NCBI GenBank assembly: GCA_021160885.1
Contig: JAGHBR010000435.1
Coordinates: 1-9,133, forward strand
Direction of reading: 5' to 3'
DNA length: 9,133 nt
Source of the DNA: Caldisericaceae bacterium
Lineage (GTDB): Bacteria; Calditrichota; Calditrichia; Calditrichales; Calditrichaceae
Shown: piece after piece, positions 1 through 6,569 of the stretch
Numbering within the stretch: the first letter of the stretch is position 1
How the letters are laid out: each line of letters opens with the position of its first letter
Notes under the pieces: model-generated
Seen by the model: the letters and a program-made list of their open reading frames with translations, nothing else
Told to the model about the DNA's origin: nothing
Database searches by the model: none
Position numbers and translations under genes: made by a program

Positions 1-12
1 CAGGCTGTTGCA
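1..12 (+). repeat. left terminal inverted repeat of the IS
   Basis: CAGGCTGTTGCA matches the reverse complement of 1689-1700 at all 12 positions, and the match ends at position 13 (G against T). The repeat may extend further left, outside the window. Confidence 0.85.
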
Positions 13-84
13 GATTATTTTTCATAGATTATCCAAATTTCGTATATTTTGAGCGACACATTGATCATCAATTAAGGAAGTTTT

Positions 85-1677
85 ATGGGCTTTAAACCTT
101 ACAATCGTTCACAGATGAGCCTCCTTGGCTATAGTGTTGAAGAGTTTGCCCGAAATGACCCCAAAAGCCGTTTTGTTGTCGAATTAGTCTCTAAACTCGA
201 TTTAAGTGGTTTGTATTCGCGATATAGTTCACAAGGGGGTGATTCTTATGCCCCAGACATGATGCTAGCTTTATGGTTTTTTGCTTATAGCAATGGCATT
301 ACCAGCACACGTAAACTTGAAGAGTTGTGCAAGTTTGACACGCGCTACATGTACATCACGGGCAATCAACAACCTGATCACAGTACTTTGAGTCGTTTTC
401 GTAATACTCATCTGGATTTAATAATCCAATACTTTGCGCAAATTATTCTAATAGCTGAGGCTGAAGGCATCAGTGATTTTAATGAAATAGCCATCGATGG
501 CAGCAAAATAAAGAGCAAAAGTAGTAAGCGTCATAATTACAACGAAGCTCGGTTAAACAAAAAGCTCGAAGCCATCCGAGCCGAAATACGCCAGTATATG
601 CAGCGATGTGATTTTGTGGAACAAGGTGCTAGCGATGAGTTGGATTTGGAGAGTTTGCGCGCCGAGAAAGCCCGTCTAGAACGCTTAGAAAAAGAGCTAT
701 TAGAACGCAAAGCGCAATTGCAAGCACGTAAGAAGCAGCTTAAAACAGAACACCGCTGCAAGCATCAAATAAATATTAAAGAGCCGGAAGCTCGTTTGAT
801 GCCGAATCTGGGAGCATCGGGATATAATGCGCAGCTTGCTGTTGATATGTCTAGCCATTTAATCGTAGCCCATGATGTGGTTAGTGAACCTAATGATCAA
901 GGTCAGTTTCTTCCGATCCAACAACAAGTAGAAAAGACACTGGGTGCCGATGTTAAGCGTAGTTATACGGCGGATTCTGGATATCATAATAGTTCTGACT
1001 TAAAGGAATTAGAAGAAAGACAAGTGGATGCTATTATTGCGGATCCACAATTAGCGAATCGTTCGATTCAAGAAGAACCTACTTCGATGGAAGACCTTTT
1101 AGAGGAAAAACGAAAATTAAAACGACATGATTTTGTTTATCATTCAGAAGAGGATTATTATGAATGTCCTGCAGGTAAGAAACTTATTCCATATAAGGAT
1201 AAAGGGGATCAGAAGATATATCTTTCAGAAAGTTGTGAAGGTTGTCCTTTATTTGAGCTCTGTGTATCCAGTAAGAAAAAAGTTAAACAAATCCATCGTT
1301 CGGTAAGGGAGATTTATTCAGAGTATATGGCGAAAAAACTACAAACTACTTATGCCAAAGAAAGATTAAAGAAACGGGGGCATACGATCGAACCGGTGTT
1401 TGGTAATTTGAAACACAATCTTGGTTTTTCACGGTTTTCTTTATCGGGCCTTCAGAAAGTCAAAGGTGAATTCGCCTTAATGTGCATTGGTCATAACATA
1501 AATGTAATGTTCAAGAATCTGCAGAAAAAACGCCTCGGAGTGTTAATTTGTTTATCTTTCGACAAATTAGATCAATATATTGCAATTTCAAAGACTATTG
1601 TTTTATCTATGGCTCTATTTTTTATTAATCGCATAAAAATCGAAAAAACAAAACTATGCTTAAATATATCGTTTTAA
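85..1677 (+). CDS. IS1182-family DDE transposase
   Basis: This 530-aa protein should catalyse cut-and-paste movement of the surrounding element by binding its terminal repeats. The N-terminal region (about 30-110) resembles the DNA-binding domain usual in IS1182/IS5-type transposases, including the PDHSTLSRFR stretch near 97-106. The probable catalytic triad is D138 (AIDGSKIK), D297 (TADSGYH) and E436 (IEPVFGNLK). A charged Glu/Arg/Lys-rich coiled-coil segment (about 155-225) lies between the first two acids. A cysteine group at C361, C384, C387 and C393 looks like the metal-binding knuckle common in this family. The ATG is preceded by AAGGAAG at 74-80. The family-like part ends near residue 483, followed by about 47 residues of unusual hydrophobic tail running almost to the right terminal repeat. 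The frame is intact. The family call is secure; the subgroup is not determined. Confidence 0.93.
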   Translation: MGFKPYNRSQMSLLGYSVEEFARNDPKSRFVVELVSKLDLSGLYSRYSSQGGDSYAPDMMLALWFFAYSNGITSTRKLEELCKFDTRYMYITGNQQPDHSTLSRFRNTHLDLIIQYFAQIILIAEAEGISDFNEIAIDGSKIKSKSSKRHNYNEARLNKKLEAIRAEIRQYMQRCDFVEQGASDELDLESLRAEKARLERLEKELLERKAQLQARKKQLKTEHRCKHQINIKEPEARLMPNLGASGYNAQLAVDMSSHLIVAHDVVSEPNDQGQFLPIQQQVEKTLGADVKRSYTADSGYHNSSDLKELEERQVDAIIADPQLANRSIQEEPTSMEDLLEEKRKLKRHDFVYHSEEDYYECPAGKKLIPYKDKGDQKIYLSESCEGCPLFELCVSSKKKVKQIHRSVREIYSEYMAKKLQTTYAKERLKKRGHTIEPVFGNLKHNLGFSRFSLSGLQKVKGEFALMCIGHNINVMFKNLQKKRLGVLICLSFDKLDQYIAISKTIVLSMALFFINRIKIEKTKLCLNISF

Positions 1678-1688
1678 GTTTAACCCCA

Positions 1689-1700
1689 TGCAACAGCCTG
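1689..1700 (-). repeat. right terminal inverted repeat of the IS
   Basis: TGCAACAGCCTG is the exact reverse complement of bases 1-12. It lies 11 bp after the transposase stop codon and defines the right boundary of the element. Confidence 0.85.
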
Positions 1701-2173
1701 ATTAAGGGGGGAACGAAAAAGAGGGGATAACAAAAAAACTGTACAATTAATCTTTAGAAGCTTAATGTTTAAAGGTTATTAGATTAAAAAAACAAAGAAA
1801 TCCTAAATAATCGGCACAATGTCTGTGAAAAAATACTTAAGCAAATGTGATCTTTTCTATGTTCTGCTTGGGTTTTTCCCAAAAATCAAATTTTATGAGC
1901 ACGCTCACCTTTTATTTTTTTCCACCCTCTTCAGTTCCACTATAATGAAAGAGGATATTATGTAAACAATTTTAAATTTTATTAAATTTTCTACATTGTA
2001 ATTTTAAAGGCATTTACAATCCAACTTTATTTTCTCCCTAACTTGAGTGGAAGTAGATTTCGTATTTCGAATTTCGTGCTTCGAATTTTTAATCTTCGGT
2101 ATGGGGCAAAACAACAAAGTTTTCAATAAAAATCCTCAAGAATCGGATTTATTTTGGATAGCAGTGGATTTCA
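1701..2173. other. AT-rich intergenic region without a convincing gene
   Basis: The transposase (plus strand) and thpR (minus strand) converge on this 473-bp stretch. It is strongly AT-rich. A perfect -10-like TATAAT lies at 1941-1946 without a good -35 box. Short inverted repeats occur at 1868-1882 (TTGGG/CCCAA), 1896-1907 (TGAGC/GCTCA) and 1926-1954 (CCTCTT/AAGAGG), but none is followed by a T-run on either strand as an intrinsic terminator would need. A 48-codon frame at 1819-1965 has no ribosome binding site. The only structured feature is the 7-bp repeat run at 2057-2098. This may be eroded non-coding DNA into which the IS inserted. Confidence 0.6.
2057..2098. repeat. degenerate 7-bp tandem repeat
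   Basis: Consecutive 7-mers read ATTTCGT, ATTTCGA, ATTTCGT, GCTTCGA, ATTTTTA, ATCTTCG. The first three differ only at the last base; the later ones are decayed. Two TTCGAA palindromes (2066-2071 and 2080-2085) sit inside and could pair as a small hairpin. The run lies 76 bp beyond the thpR stop codon on that gene's downstream side. Its role is unknown. Confidence 0.6.
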
Positions 2174-2737
2174 CTAAAAAGCAAATTTCCCTAAGGGTTT
2201 GTATTCAGCGCCCTGTGGTTTTAAAAAGCTGCGCATCAAAACAATTTCTGACACCTTAAAGGTAAATGGTTCAAAAGGATTTCGCTGAACAAAATTCCAG
2301 AGCGGTTCAAAATTGCCGGATTGTTTAACGCGTGCCAGGGTCAGGTGTGGCGCAAAACGCCGCTTTTCTTTGGGAAAGCCCAGTCCGTGTAAATCATTTT
2401 CCACGAACTGAAACAACTGGTAAAGTTGTTGCAAAGGTTCACTGATCACGCCCAGCCACAGCACCCGTGGACTGCGTTTGCCCGGAAAGGCGCCAAATTC
2501 CTTAACCGTGATTTGAAAAGGCGAAAAAGCGCCTTTGATGTGCTCTAAGTTTTGTTGAACGCGTTCGATCAGTTCTGCTTCCTGGTCGCCTAAAAACTTT
2601 AACGTAATGTGCAAAGAGTTTGCTTTAACCCAGCGCGTGTGACGACACAGTGGCTTTAACTGACGCTGGTAATCATCAATGCGCTCTTTTAACTCCCCAG
2701 GAAGTTCAATGGCTACAAAACTACGAACCTTTTCCAT
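2174..2737 (-). CDS. thpR: RNA 2',3'-cyclic phosphodiesterase (2H / LigT family)
   Basis: The 187-aa protein belongs to the 2H phosphoesterase family, which opens 2',3'-cyclic phosphates at RNA ends to 2'-phosphates and was first described as a 2'-5' RNA ligase. Both signature HxT motifs are present: H43-I-T45 within SLHITLKFLG and H131-L-T133 within APHLTLARV. The opening RSFVAIELP is also typical, and the length is normal for the bacterial family. The ATG is preceded by AAAGGT about 6 bases upstream. It is the last gene of the pgsA-pgpA-cinA-thpR run, starting 37 bp after the cinA stop, so co-transcription is likely. The protein should be cytoplasmic because no signal peptide or membrane segment is visible. 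The family is certain; the natural substrate in this organism is not. Confidence 0.93.
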   Translation of the reverse strand: MEKVRSFVAIELPGELKERIDDYQRQLKPLCRHTRWVKANSLHITLKFLGDQEAELIERVQQNLEHIKGAFSPFQITVKEFGAFPGKRSPRVLWLGVISEPLQQLYQLFQFVENDLHGLGFPKEKRRFAPHLTLARVKQSGNFEPLWNFVQRNPFEPFTFKVSEIVLMRSFLKPQGAEYKPLGKFAF

Positions 2738-2774
2738 GATTTTACCTTTATGTGTTTCTCAGGCTCATTACACC

Positions 2775-4022
2775 TTACTGAATATTTAACAATAGTCTGC
2801 GCAACAGTTCAAGCGCTGCAATAGCGCCCCGGCGCTTGTTCATTAAGCGATCATTGCCAAACTGAAATTTCCTGGAAACCTGTTGATCGCCGACGCGTGC
2901 GGCCAGGTAACACAATCCTACCGGCTTTTCTGCTGTTGCGCCAGTCGGTCCGGCAATCCCTGTAGTGGCAATGGCACAATCGCTGTTAAACAATTTTTGT
3001 ACGCCGCTAACCATCTCAATGACCGTTTCCTCGCTTACAGCGCCATGTTTTTTTAAAGTTTCTTCGCGTACTCCCAATAATTTCATCTTACTCTCGTTGC
3101 TGTAAGTCACCGCGCCGCCTAAAAAATAAGCCGAGCTGCCCGGCACATTGGTGAGTAAATCTTCGATCAACCCGCCGGTAAAACTTTCGGCTACAGACAA
3201 AGTCAATTTCTTCCGGATTAAAATTTCTCCAATTACCTCTTCTAATTCCTTTTCCTGCTCAGTAAAAATGTACTTGGCTAAGCGCTGTCTGACCTGCCCG
3301 ATAAAATGCTCAAACTCTGTTTTTAGATGTTCTTTTTCCAAAGGCAAGGTAAAACGTAAGTCCACGCCTCTAAAGCGCGGTAAAAATGCAATTTTAAAAT
3401 CGCTGTGCTGTTCTACCAGATCGCCAATCTTTTCAATCAGCTTCGATTCCGGAATGCCGGTAGTTCTTAATAAATGAGTGGTAATCTTTTTGAGATTAAA
3501 AATATTTTCCAAGAGAGGTAAAATGTCTTTTTCCGTCAAATGGTAAACTTCGCCCGGAACGCCTGGTAAAAAGAAAAAATGAGTGTCGTCCCTTTTAAAA
3601 TACAAACCCGGTGCTGTCCCCTGCTGATTACGCAGCACTTGCTCACATTTTGGAATAACCGCCTGTAAACGATTTACCTTATTCAGAGCAATTTGGCGGT
3701 GGTTTAAAAAACTCTGCACATCCTCGAAAACTTGTGGGTGAAATACTAATTCCACCTGAAAAAAATCACACAAAGCCTGTTTGGTAATATCATCAGGCGT
3801 GGGGCCCAAACCGCCCGTGCTGATGACCACCCTGGCCCGTTGTTTGGCCTGCCTTAAAGCCTGTACAATTTCATCGTGTTCATCCGGAATGACGGTAATC
3901 CACTTTACTTCAATGCCAATGGCCTGTAATTGTTTAGCCAGGTAAGCGGCATTTGTGTTAATGGTAATGCCGGCCAGTAATTCATTGCCAATAGAAACCA
4001 ATTCTGCTTTGATAGGCGCCAT
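2775..4022 (-). CDS. cinA: CinA: ADP-ribose pyrophosphatase / NMN deamidase
   Basis: This 415-aa cytoplasmic protein has the full two-domain CinA layout. The N-terminal MoaB/MogA-like domain (about 1-170, COG1058) carries STGGLGPTPDDIT (68-80) and FLPGVPGE (151-158). A linking region (about 175-250) follows. The C-terminal PncC domain (about 260-415) has AESFTGG (278-284), PGSSAY (294-299), TYSNESK (306-312), TTGIAGPTG (353-361) and KPVG (366-369). In characterised relatives the N-terminal domain hydrolyses ADP-ribose, and the C-terminal domain converts nicotinamide mononucleotide to nicotinate mononucleotide for NAD recycling. Many relatives have Cys where this one has Phe281; the other PncC motifs are intact. 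The ATG overlaps the pgpA stop codon by one base (TAATG), implying translational coupling. The competence-related name is historical, and no competence gene is nearby. Confidence 0.95.
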   Translation of the reverse strand: MAPIKAELVSIGNELLAGITINTNAAYLAKQLQAIGIEVKWITVIPDEHDEIVQALRQAKQRARVVISTGGLGPTPDDITKQALCDFFQVELVFHPQVFEDVQSFLNHRQIALNKVNRLQAVIPKCEQVLRNQQGTAPGLYFKRDDTHFFFLPGVPGEVYHLTEKDILPLLENIFNLKKITTHLLRTTGIPESKLIEKIGDLVEQHSDFKIAFLPRFRGVDLRFTLPLEKEHLKTEFEHFIGQVRQRLAKYIFTEQEKELEEVIGEILIRKKLTLSVAESFTGGLIEDLLTNVPGSSAYFLGGAVTYSNESKMKLLGVREETLKKHGAVSEETVIEMVSGVQKLFNSDCAIATTGIAGPTGATAEKPVGLCYLAARVGDQQVSRKFQFGNDRLMNKRRGAIAALELLRRLLLNIQ

Positions 4023-4474
4023 TAGAACAATCCACTCCGTAATACAAATTGCAAAACCAAATTTGCATAAACACCGGCCAGAACATCGTCCACCATAACC
4101 CCCCAGCCGCCTTTTAATTGCTGTGAGTAGTCAATGGGAAAAGGTTTCCAGATGTCAAACAAACGAAATAACAAAAAGGCGACGGTAGCAATTTTCCAGC
4201 TCATGGCCGGTAAAAAGATTAAGGCCAGCCACTGTCCAACCACTTCATCGATAACTACCAAGGAAGGGTCTTCTCCGCGTTCTTTTTCAATGGCGCTGGC
4301 CACAGGAACACCAAGCGCAAAAAAAAGTATTGCCATTAACAACCAAAAAAGCGATCCCTGGGGCCAGAGAAAAAACAAAACAACAGCCAAAACACTACCT
4401 GCCGTTCCAGGGGCCACCGGCGAATAACCAGTACCAAAACCTGTCCCAATGGTGTAAATCAATCCTTTTAACAA
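4022..4474 (-). CDS. pgpA: phosphatidylglycerophosphatase A
   Basis: The 150-aa membrane enzyme removes the phosphate from phosphatidylglycerophosphate to give phosphatidylglycerol. All PgpA family blocks are visible: GTGFGTGYSPVAPGTAGS (10-27), VIDEVVGQW (74-82) with the acidic pair D76/E77, FRLFDIWKPFPI (103-114), and GGWGVMVDDVLAGVYA (122-137) with D129/D130. Hydrophobic segments lie near 28-58, 82-105 and 130-147. Translation starts at TTG: the codon lies 7 bases after a strong AAAGGGAG site, and no in-frame ATG gives the family N-terminus. It follows pgsA with a 2-bp gap and overlaps cinA by 1 bp. Its position next to PgsA, the preceding pathway enzyme, supports the assignment. Confidence 0.95.
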   Translation of the reverse strand: MLKGLIYTIGTGFGTGYSPVAPGTAGSVLAVVLFFLWPQGSLFWLLMAILFFALGVPVASAIEKERGEDPSLVVIDEVVGQWLALIFLPAMSWKIATVAFLLFRLFDIWKPFPIDYSQQLKGGWGVMVDDVLAGVYANLVLQFVLRSGLF

Positions 4475-4476
4475 AT

Positions 4477-5103
4477 TCAGACTCCCTTTTTCTGAAACAA
4501 TTTTACCATAAAACTGAAGGTTCTTTTAATCAATTCCAAAGTATGTGCCCGATTCACAATTAAATATTGCACGCCGCTAATCACCGTGAATAAAACAACA
4601 AGGTACATGACCAGCGAAGTCCAGACCAGATAGGGTTGTTGCACCCGATCGAGGCGAATTTCAGGAACTCCCGGGATGTTCAGGTAAATCAACAGGGCAA
4701 AAATGAAAGCCATTTGCAAAAAGGTTTTCCATTTAGCCAGAACGGAAGTAATGATTGGTTTTCCGATGTAAAGGGCAAACAGACGCAGCCCTGTAACCCA
4801 AAAATCCCGAAAAACAATTAAAATGACCATCCACCATTGCAAATAATGTTCATAGGCAAAAACAATCAAAGCGGACGAAACCAAAATTTTATCGGCCAAA
4901 GGGTCCATAAATTGGCCAAGACGAGTAACCATCTGGAACTTGCGGGCAATATAACCATCGTACCAGTCGGTCAGGGAAGCAATCAGGTAAATGAGACTGG
5001 CAATACGAATATTGGTTACCCCGCCTTTTATAAAGTAAAAAATAAAAACGGGGGTTAACAATATCCTTATGAATGTTAATTGGTTTGGAATCGACTTTCG
5101 CAT
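4477..5103 (-). CDS. pgsA: CDP-diacylglycerol--glycerol-3-phosphate 3-phosphatidyltransferase
   Basis: This 208-aa integral membrane enzyme joins glycerol-3-phosphate to the phosphatidyl group of CDP-diacylglycerol, the committed step of phosphatidylglycerol synthesis. The CDP-alcohol phosphatidyltransferase signature DGx2ARx8Gx3Dx3D is complete: D49-G50, A53-R54, G63, D67 and D71, with D46 just before it. Several hydrophobic helices follow, consistent with the six-helix fold. The N-terminus (SIPNQLTFIRILLTPVF) matches the usual family opening and fixes the ATG, although the upstream ribosome site (GCGGAA) is weak. The protein is slightly longer than typical PgsA because of a basic C-terminal tail (about 188-208). 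Other CDP-alcohol transferases are possible in principle, but the adjacent pgpA favours the phosphatidylglycerol branch. It is the first gene of the minus-strand operon. Confidence 0.93.
   Translation of the reverse strand: MRKSIPNQLTFIRILLTPVFIFYFIKGGVTNIRIASLIYLIASLTDWYDGYIARKFQMVTRLGQFMDPLADKILVSSALIVFAYEHYLQWWMVILIVFRDFWVTGLRLFALYIGKPIITSVLAKWKTFLQMAFIFALLIYLNIPGVPEIRLDRVQQPYLVWTSLVMYLVVLFTVISGVQYLIVNRAHTLELIKRTFSFMVKLFQKKGV
4482..4488 (-). promoter_or_regulatory. ribosome binding site deciding the TTG start of pgpA
   Basis: On the minus strand AAGGGAG ends 7 bases before the TTG at 4474-4472. The site lies inside the last codons of pgsA, as expected for coupled translation. It is the best Shine-Dalgarno match in the operon and supports the TTG start. 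Confidence 0.7.
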
Positions 5104-5189
5104 TTCCGCAACTTTTGTTTTAGATAAATGATGATTTTAAGCAATTTACTGATTTTTTTCCAATCTTTCTAAATTCATTAAATTGAATG

Positions 5190-5240
5190 CCACCGAAGGA
5201 CACCGAATTTTTTTCTGCAGAACAGGTGGTCCTTTGGTTG
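5190..5240. repeat. nested imperfect inverted repeat
   Basis: The left arm CCACCGAAGGACACC (5190-5204) pairs with the right arm GGTGGTCCTTTGGTTG (5225-5240). There is one mismatch, one G-T pair and one bulged G, leaving a 20-base loop. The loop contains a perfect 10-bp palindrome, TTCTGCAGAA (5213-5222). The left arm also carries a direct repeat, CACCGAA at 5191-5197 and 5201-5207, a 10-bp period. No T-run follows on either strand, so it is not a standard terminator. It could be a regulator binding site, a transcribed hairpin or a dispersed repeat unit. Confidence 0.65.
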
Positions 5241-5320
5241 AAGATAGTTCAAAATGAAAAACTAATTTCTTTAAAAAATGTTAACTACTTCACTTTTTTA
5301 TTGTAATTCTTATTTATTTT

Positions 5321-5348
5321 TTGAAAATTGAAACATGAGGGCGATAAA
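5321..5348 (+). promoter_or_regulatory. candidate promoter of the efflux operon
   Basis: TTGAAA (5321-5326) matches the -35 consensus at five of six bases. GATAAA (5343-5348) matches the -10 consensus at four of six, with 16 bp between them. Transcription from here would give a leader of about 50 bases before the ATG at 5405. In AT-rich DNA such matches arise by chance, and the lineage may use other promoter sequences. Confidence 0.28.
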
Positions 5349-5404
5349 GATCGTATGCAAAAGAAATTCCATAATCAAATATTAAATAAAAAACAGGGGA
5401 AACC

Positions 5405-6532
5405 ATGAAGCGTATTTTGCTATTCAACTTAATTTTTGTTTTCAGTTTACTAATATTGATTGCCTGCGGACGTCCGGAAGGCAGGGCACAAATGGCACAA
5501 AAAAGTAAAAAAGATTCAAGTAATCAAATAAAAGCCAAAATGAATGATCCCAACAAAAACAGTGAACGGGTGCCGGTAGAAGTAATGACGGTTAGCCGCG
5601 GGGACATTGCCAAGTACCTGCTGCTCAGTTCCAATCTGGAAACGGAAGTCATGGCCGATGTTTACAGCCGCATCCAAGGGATTGTGGAAAAGATTAACAA
5701 AGAAGAGGGACAATACGTTCAAAAGGGCGAAGTCATGCTCGAATTAGAAGCCCGCGAATATGAACTTGCCGAAGAAAAAGCACGCGTCCAGTATGAACAG
5801 CAAAAAAGCAATTTTGAACGCTTAAAAGCAATGTTCGAAAAAAACCTATTAAGCCAGGAAGAATATGAAAGGGCTAAATACGCTTTCCAATCAGCAGAAA
5901 TTGCCTGGAATGAAGCAAAGCTGCAATTAGATTACACCAAAGTTCGCTCGCCTATTAACGGAAGAGTGGGCCAACGGCTGGCCAAAATTGGGAAACGCAT
6001 TCAACCCACTGACAAGTTGTTTTCAGTAGTAGATAATTCTCAGGTAATTGCGGTAGTTTACGTACCGGAAAAGAACATGCGCGAAGTAAAAATCGGCCAA
6101 AGGGCCTACATTACTTCTGACCATTTTGCCGGTGAACAGTTTGATGGTTGGGTTAAACGTCTTAGTCCGGTGGTTGATCCGGCATCCGGAACCTTTAAAG
6201 TAACGGTTGGCGTGCGTAACCGCGGCGCCCGGTTGCGTCCCGGGATGTTTGTTAACGTACACATTGTACTCGATACGCACAAGGATGTAGTGCTGATTCC
6301 CAAAACAGCCATCGTTTATGAAAATGAGAACATGTACGCTTACGTAGTTCGTGATTCCATTGCCCATCGTATCAAAATTACGCCTGGTTACGAAGACAAT
6401 GAAAAAGTAGAAGTTCTAAAAGATATTGAAGAAGGCGAAATGATCATCGTGGTGGGACAGGCTGGCATGAAGGACCAAACACCCGTCCGCGTGGTGAATG
6501 TAAGACAAAACACGCTGGCTTTAAAAGACTGA
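5405..6532 (+). CDS. RND efflux membrane-fusion (periplasmic adaptor) lipoprotein
   Basis: This 375-aa protein would link an RND inner-membrane pump to an outer-membrane channel across the periplasm. It begins with a lipoprotein signal: KR, a hydrophobic core, then lipobox LIAC with lipidated C21. A Lys/Asn/Ser-rich linker (about 22-55) follows. The adaptor domains come in order: first lipoyl half (about 84-116, SRIQGIVEKINKEEGQYVQKG), helical hairpin (about 117-175), second lipoyl half (about 176-201, VRSPINGRVGQRL), beta-barrel (about 205-290, with DPASGTFKV and RLRPGMFVNV) and membrane-proximal domain (about 295-365). The helical hairpin is short. Residue +2 after the Cys is Gly rather than the Asp of E. 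coli AcrA, so membrane placement cannot be assumed from E. coli rules. AGGGG lies 5 bases before the ATG. The RND permease follows after 37 bp. Substrate unknown. Confidence 0.93.
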   Translation: MKRILLFNLIFVFSLLILIACGRPEGRAQMAQKSKKDSSNQIKAKMNDPNKNSERVPVEVMTVSRGDIAKYLLLSSNLETEVMADVYSRIQGIVEKINKEEGQYVQKGEVMLELEAREYELAEEKARVQYEQQKSNFERLKAMFEKNLLSQEEYERAKYAFQSAEIAWNEAKLQLDYTKVRSPINGRVGQRLAKIGKRIQPTDKLFSVVDNSQVIAVVYVPEKNMREVKIGQRAYITSDHFAGEQFDGWVKRLSPVVDPASGTFKVTVGVRNRGARLRPGMFVNVHIVLDTHKDVVLIPKTAIVYENENMYAYVVRDSIAHRIKITPGYEDNEKVEVLKDIEEGEMIIVVGQAGMKDQTPVRVVNVRQNTLALKD

Positions 6533-6569
6533 TCTGCAACTGATAATTGATGAAACAGGAAACCAATCC

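Larger units (their letters stand above)
1..1700 (+). mobile_element. IS1182-family insertion sequence, apparently complete
   Basis: The element is bounded by 12-bp perfect inverted repeats: CAGGCTGTTGCA at the left edge and its reverse complement TGCAACAGCCTG at the right. It encodes one long DDE transposase that fills almost all the space between them, with 84 bp before the gene and 23 bp after it. A size near 1.7 kb with a single transposase gene of about 500 codons is normal for the IS1182 family. The left end coincides with the first base of the window, so the left flank and any target-site duplication cannot be seen. The right flank begins ATTAAG. A weak promoter-like TATATT (43-48) lies upstream of the gene. 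The reading frame is intact, so the copy could be active or recently so. Confidence 0.88.
5104..5404. other. divergent intergenic region between pgsA and the efflux operon
   Basis: This 301-bp AT-rich region must contain the promoters of both divergent operons. For pgsA, a weak minus-strand candidate is TTGGAA (5163-5158) with TTAAAA (5140-5135), spaced 17 bp. A better plus-strand candidate is listed separately. The centre holds a nested inverted repeat (5190-5240). I see no small gene, RNA gene or recognisable riboswitch. Confidence 0.6.

Noticed and set aside
1868..1882. TTGGG/CCCAA hairpin as a terminator
   Set aside because: The stem is only 5 bp and no T-run follows on either strand.
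1926..1954. CCTCTT/AAGAGG inverted repeat with nearby TATAAT
   Set aside because: The stem is short with a 17-base loop, there is no T-run after it, and the -10-like box lacks a matching -35; chance in AT-rich DNA is likely.
1819..1965. 48-codon plus-strand frame in the intergenic region
   Set aside because: It has no ribosome binding site, no recognisable motif and low-complexity AT-rich composition; it is likely to be chance.
2047..2259. 70-codon plus-strand frame
   Set aside because: It translates the 7-bp repeat run and then antisense thpR sequence; there is no ribosome site and no family resemblance.
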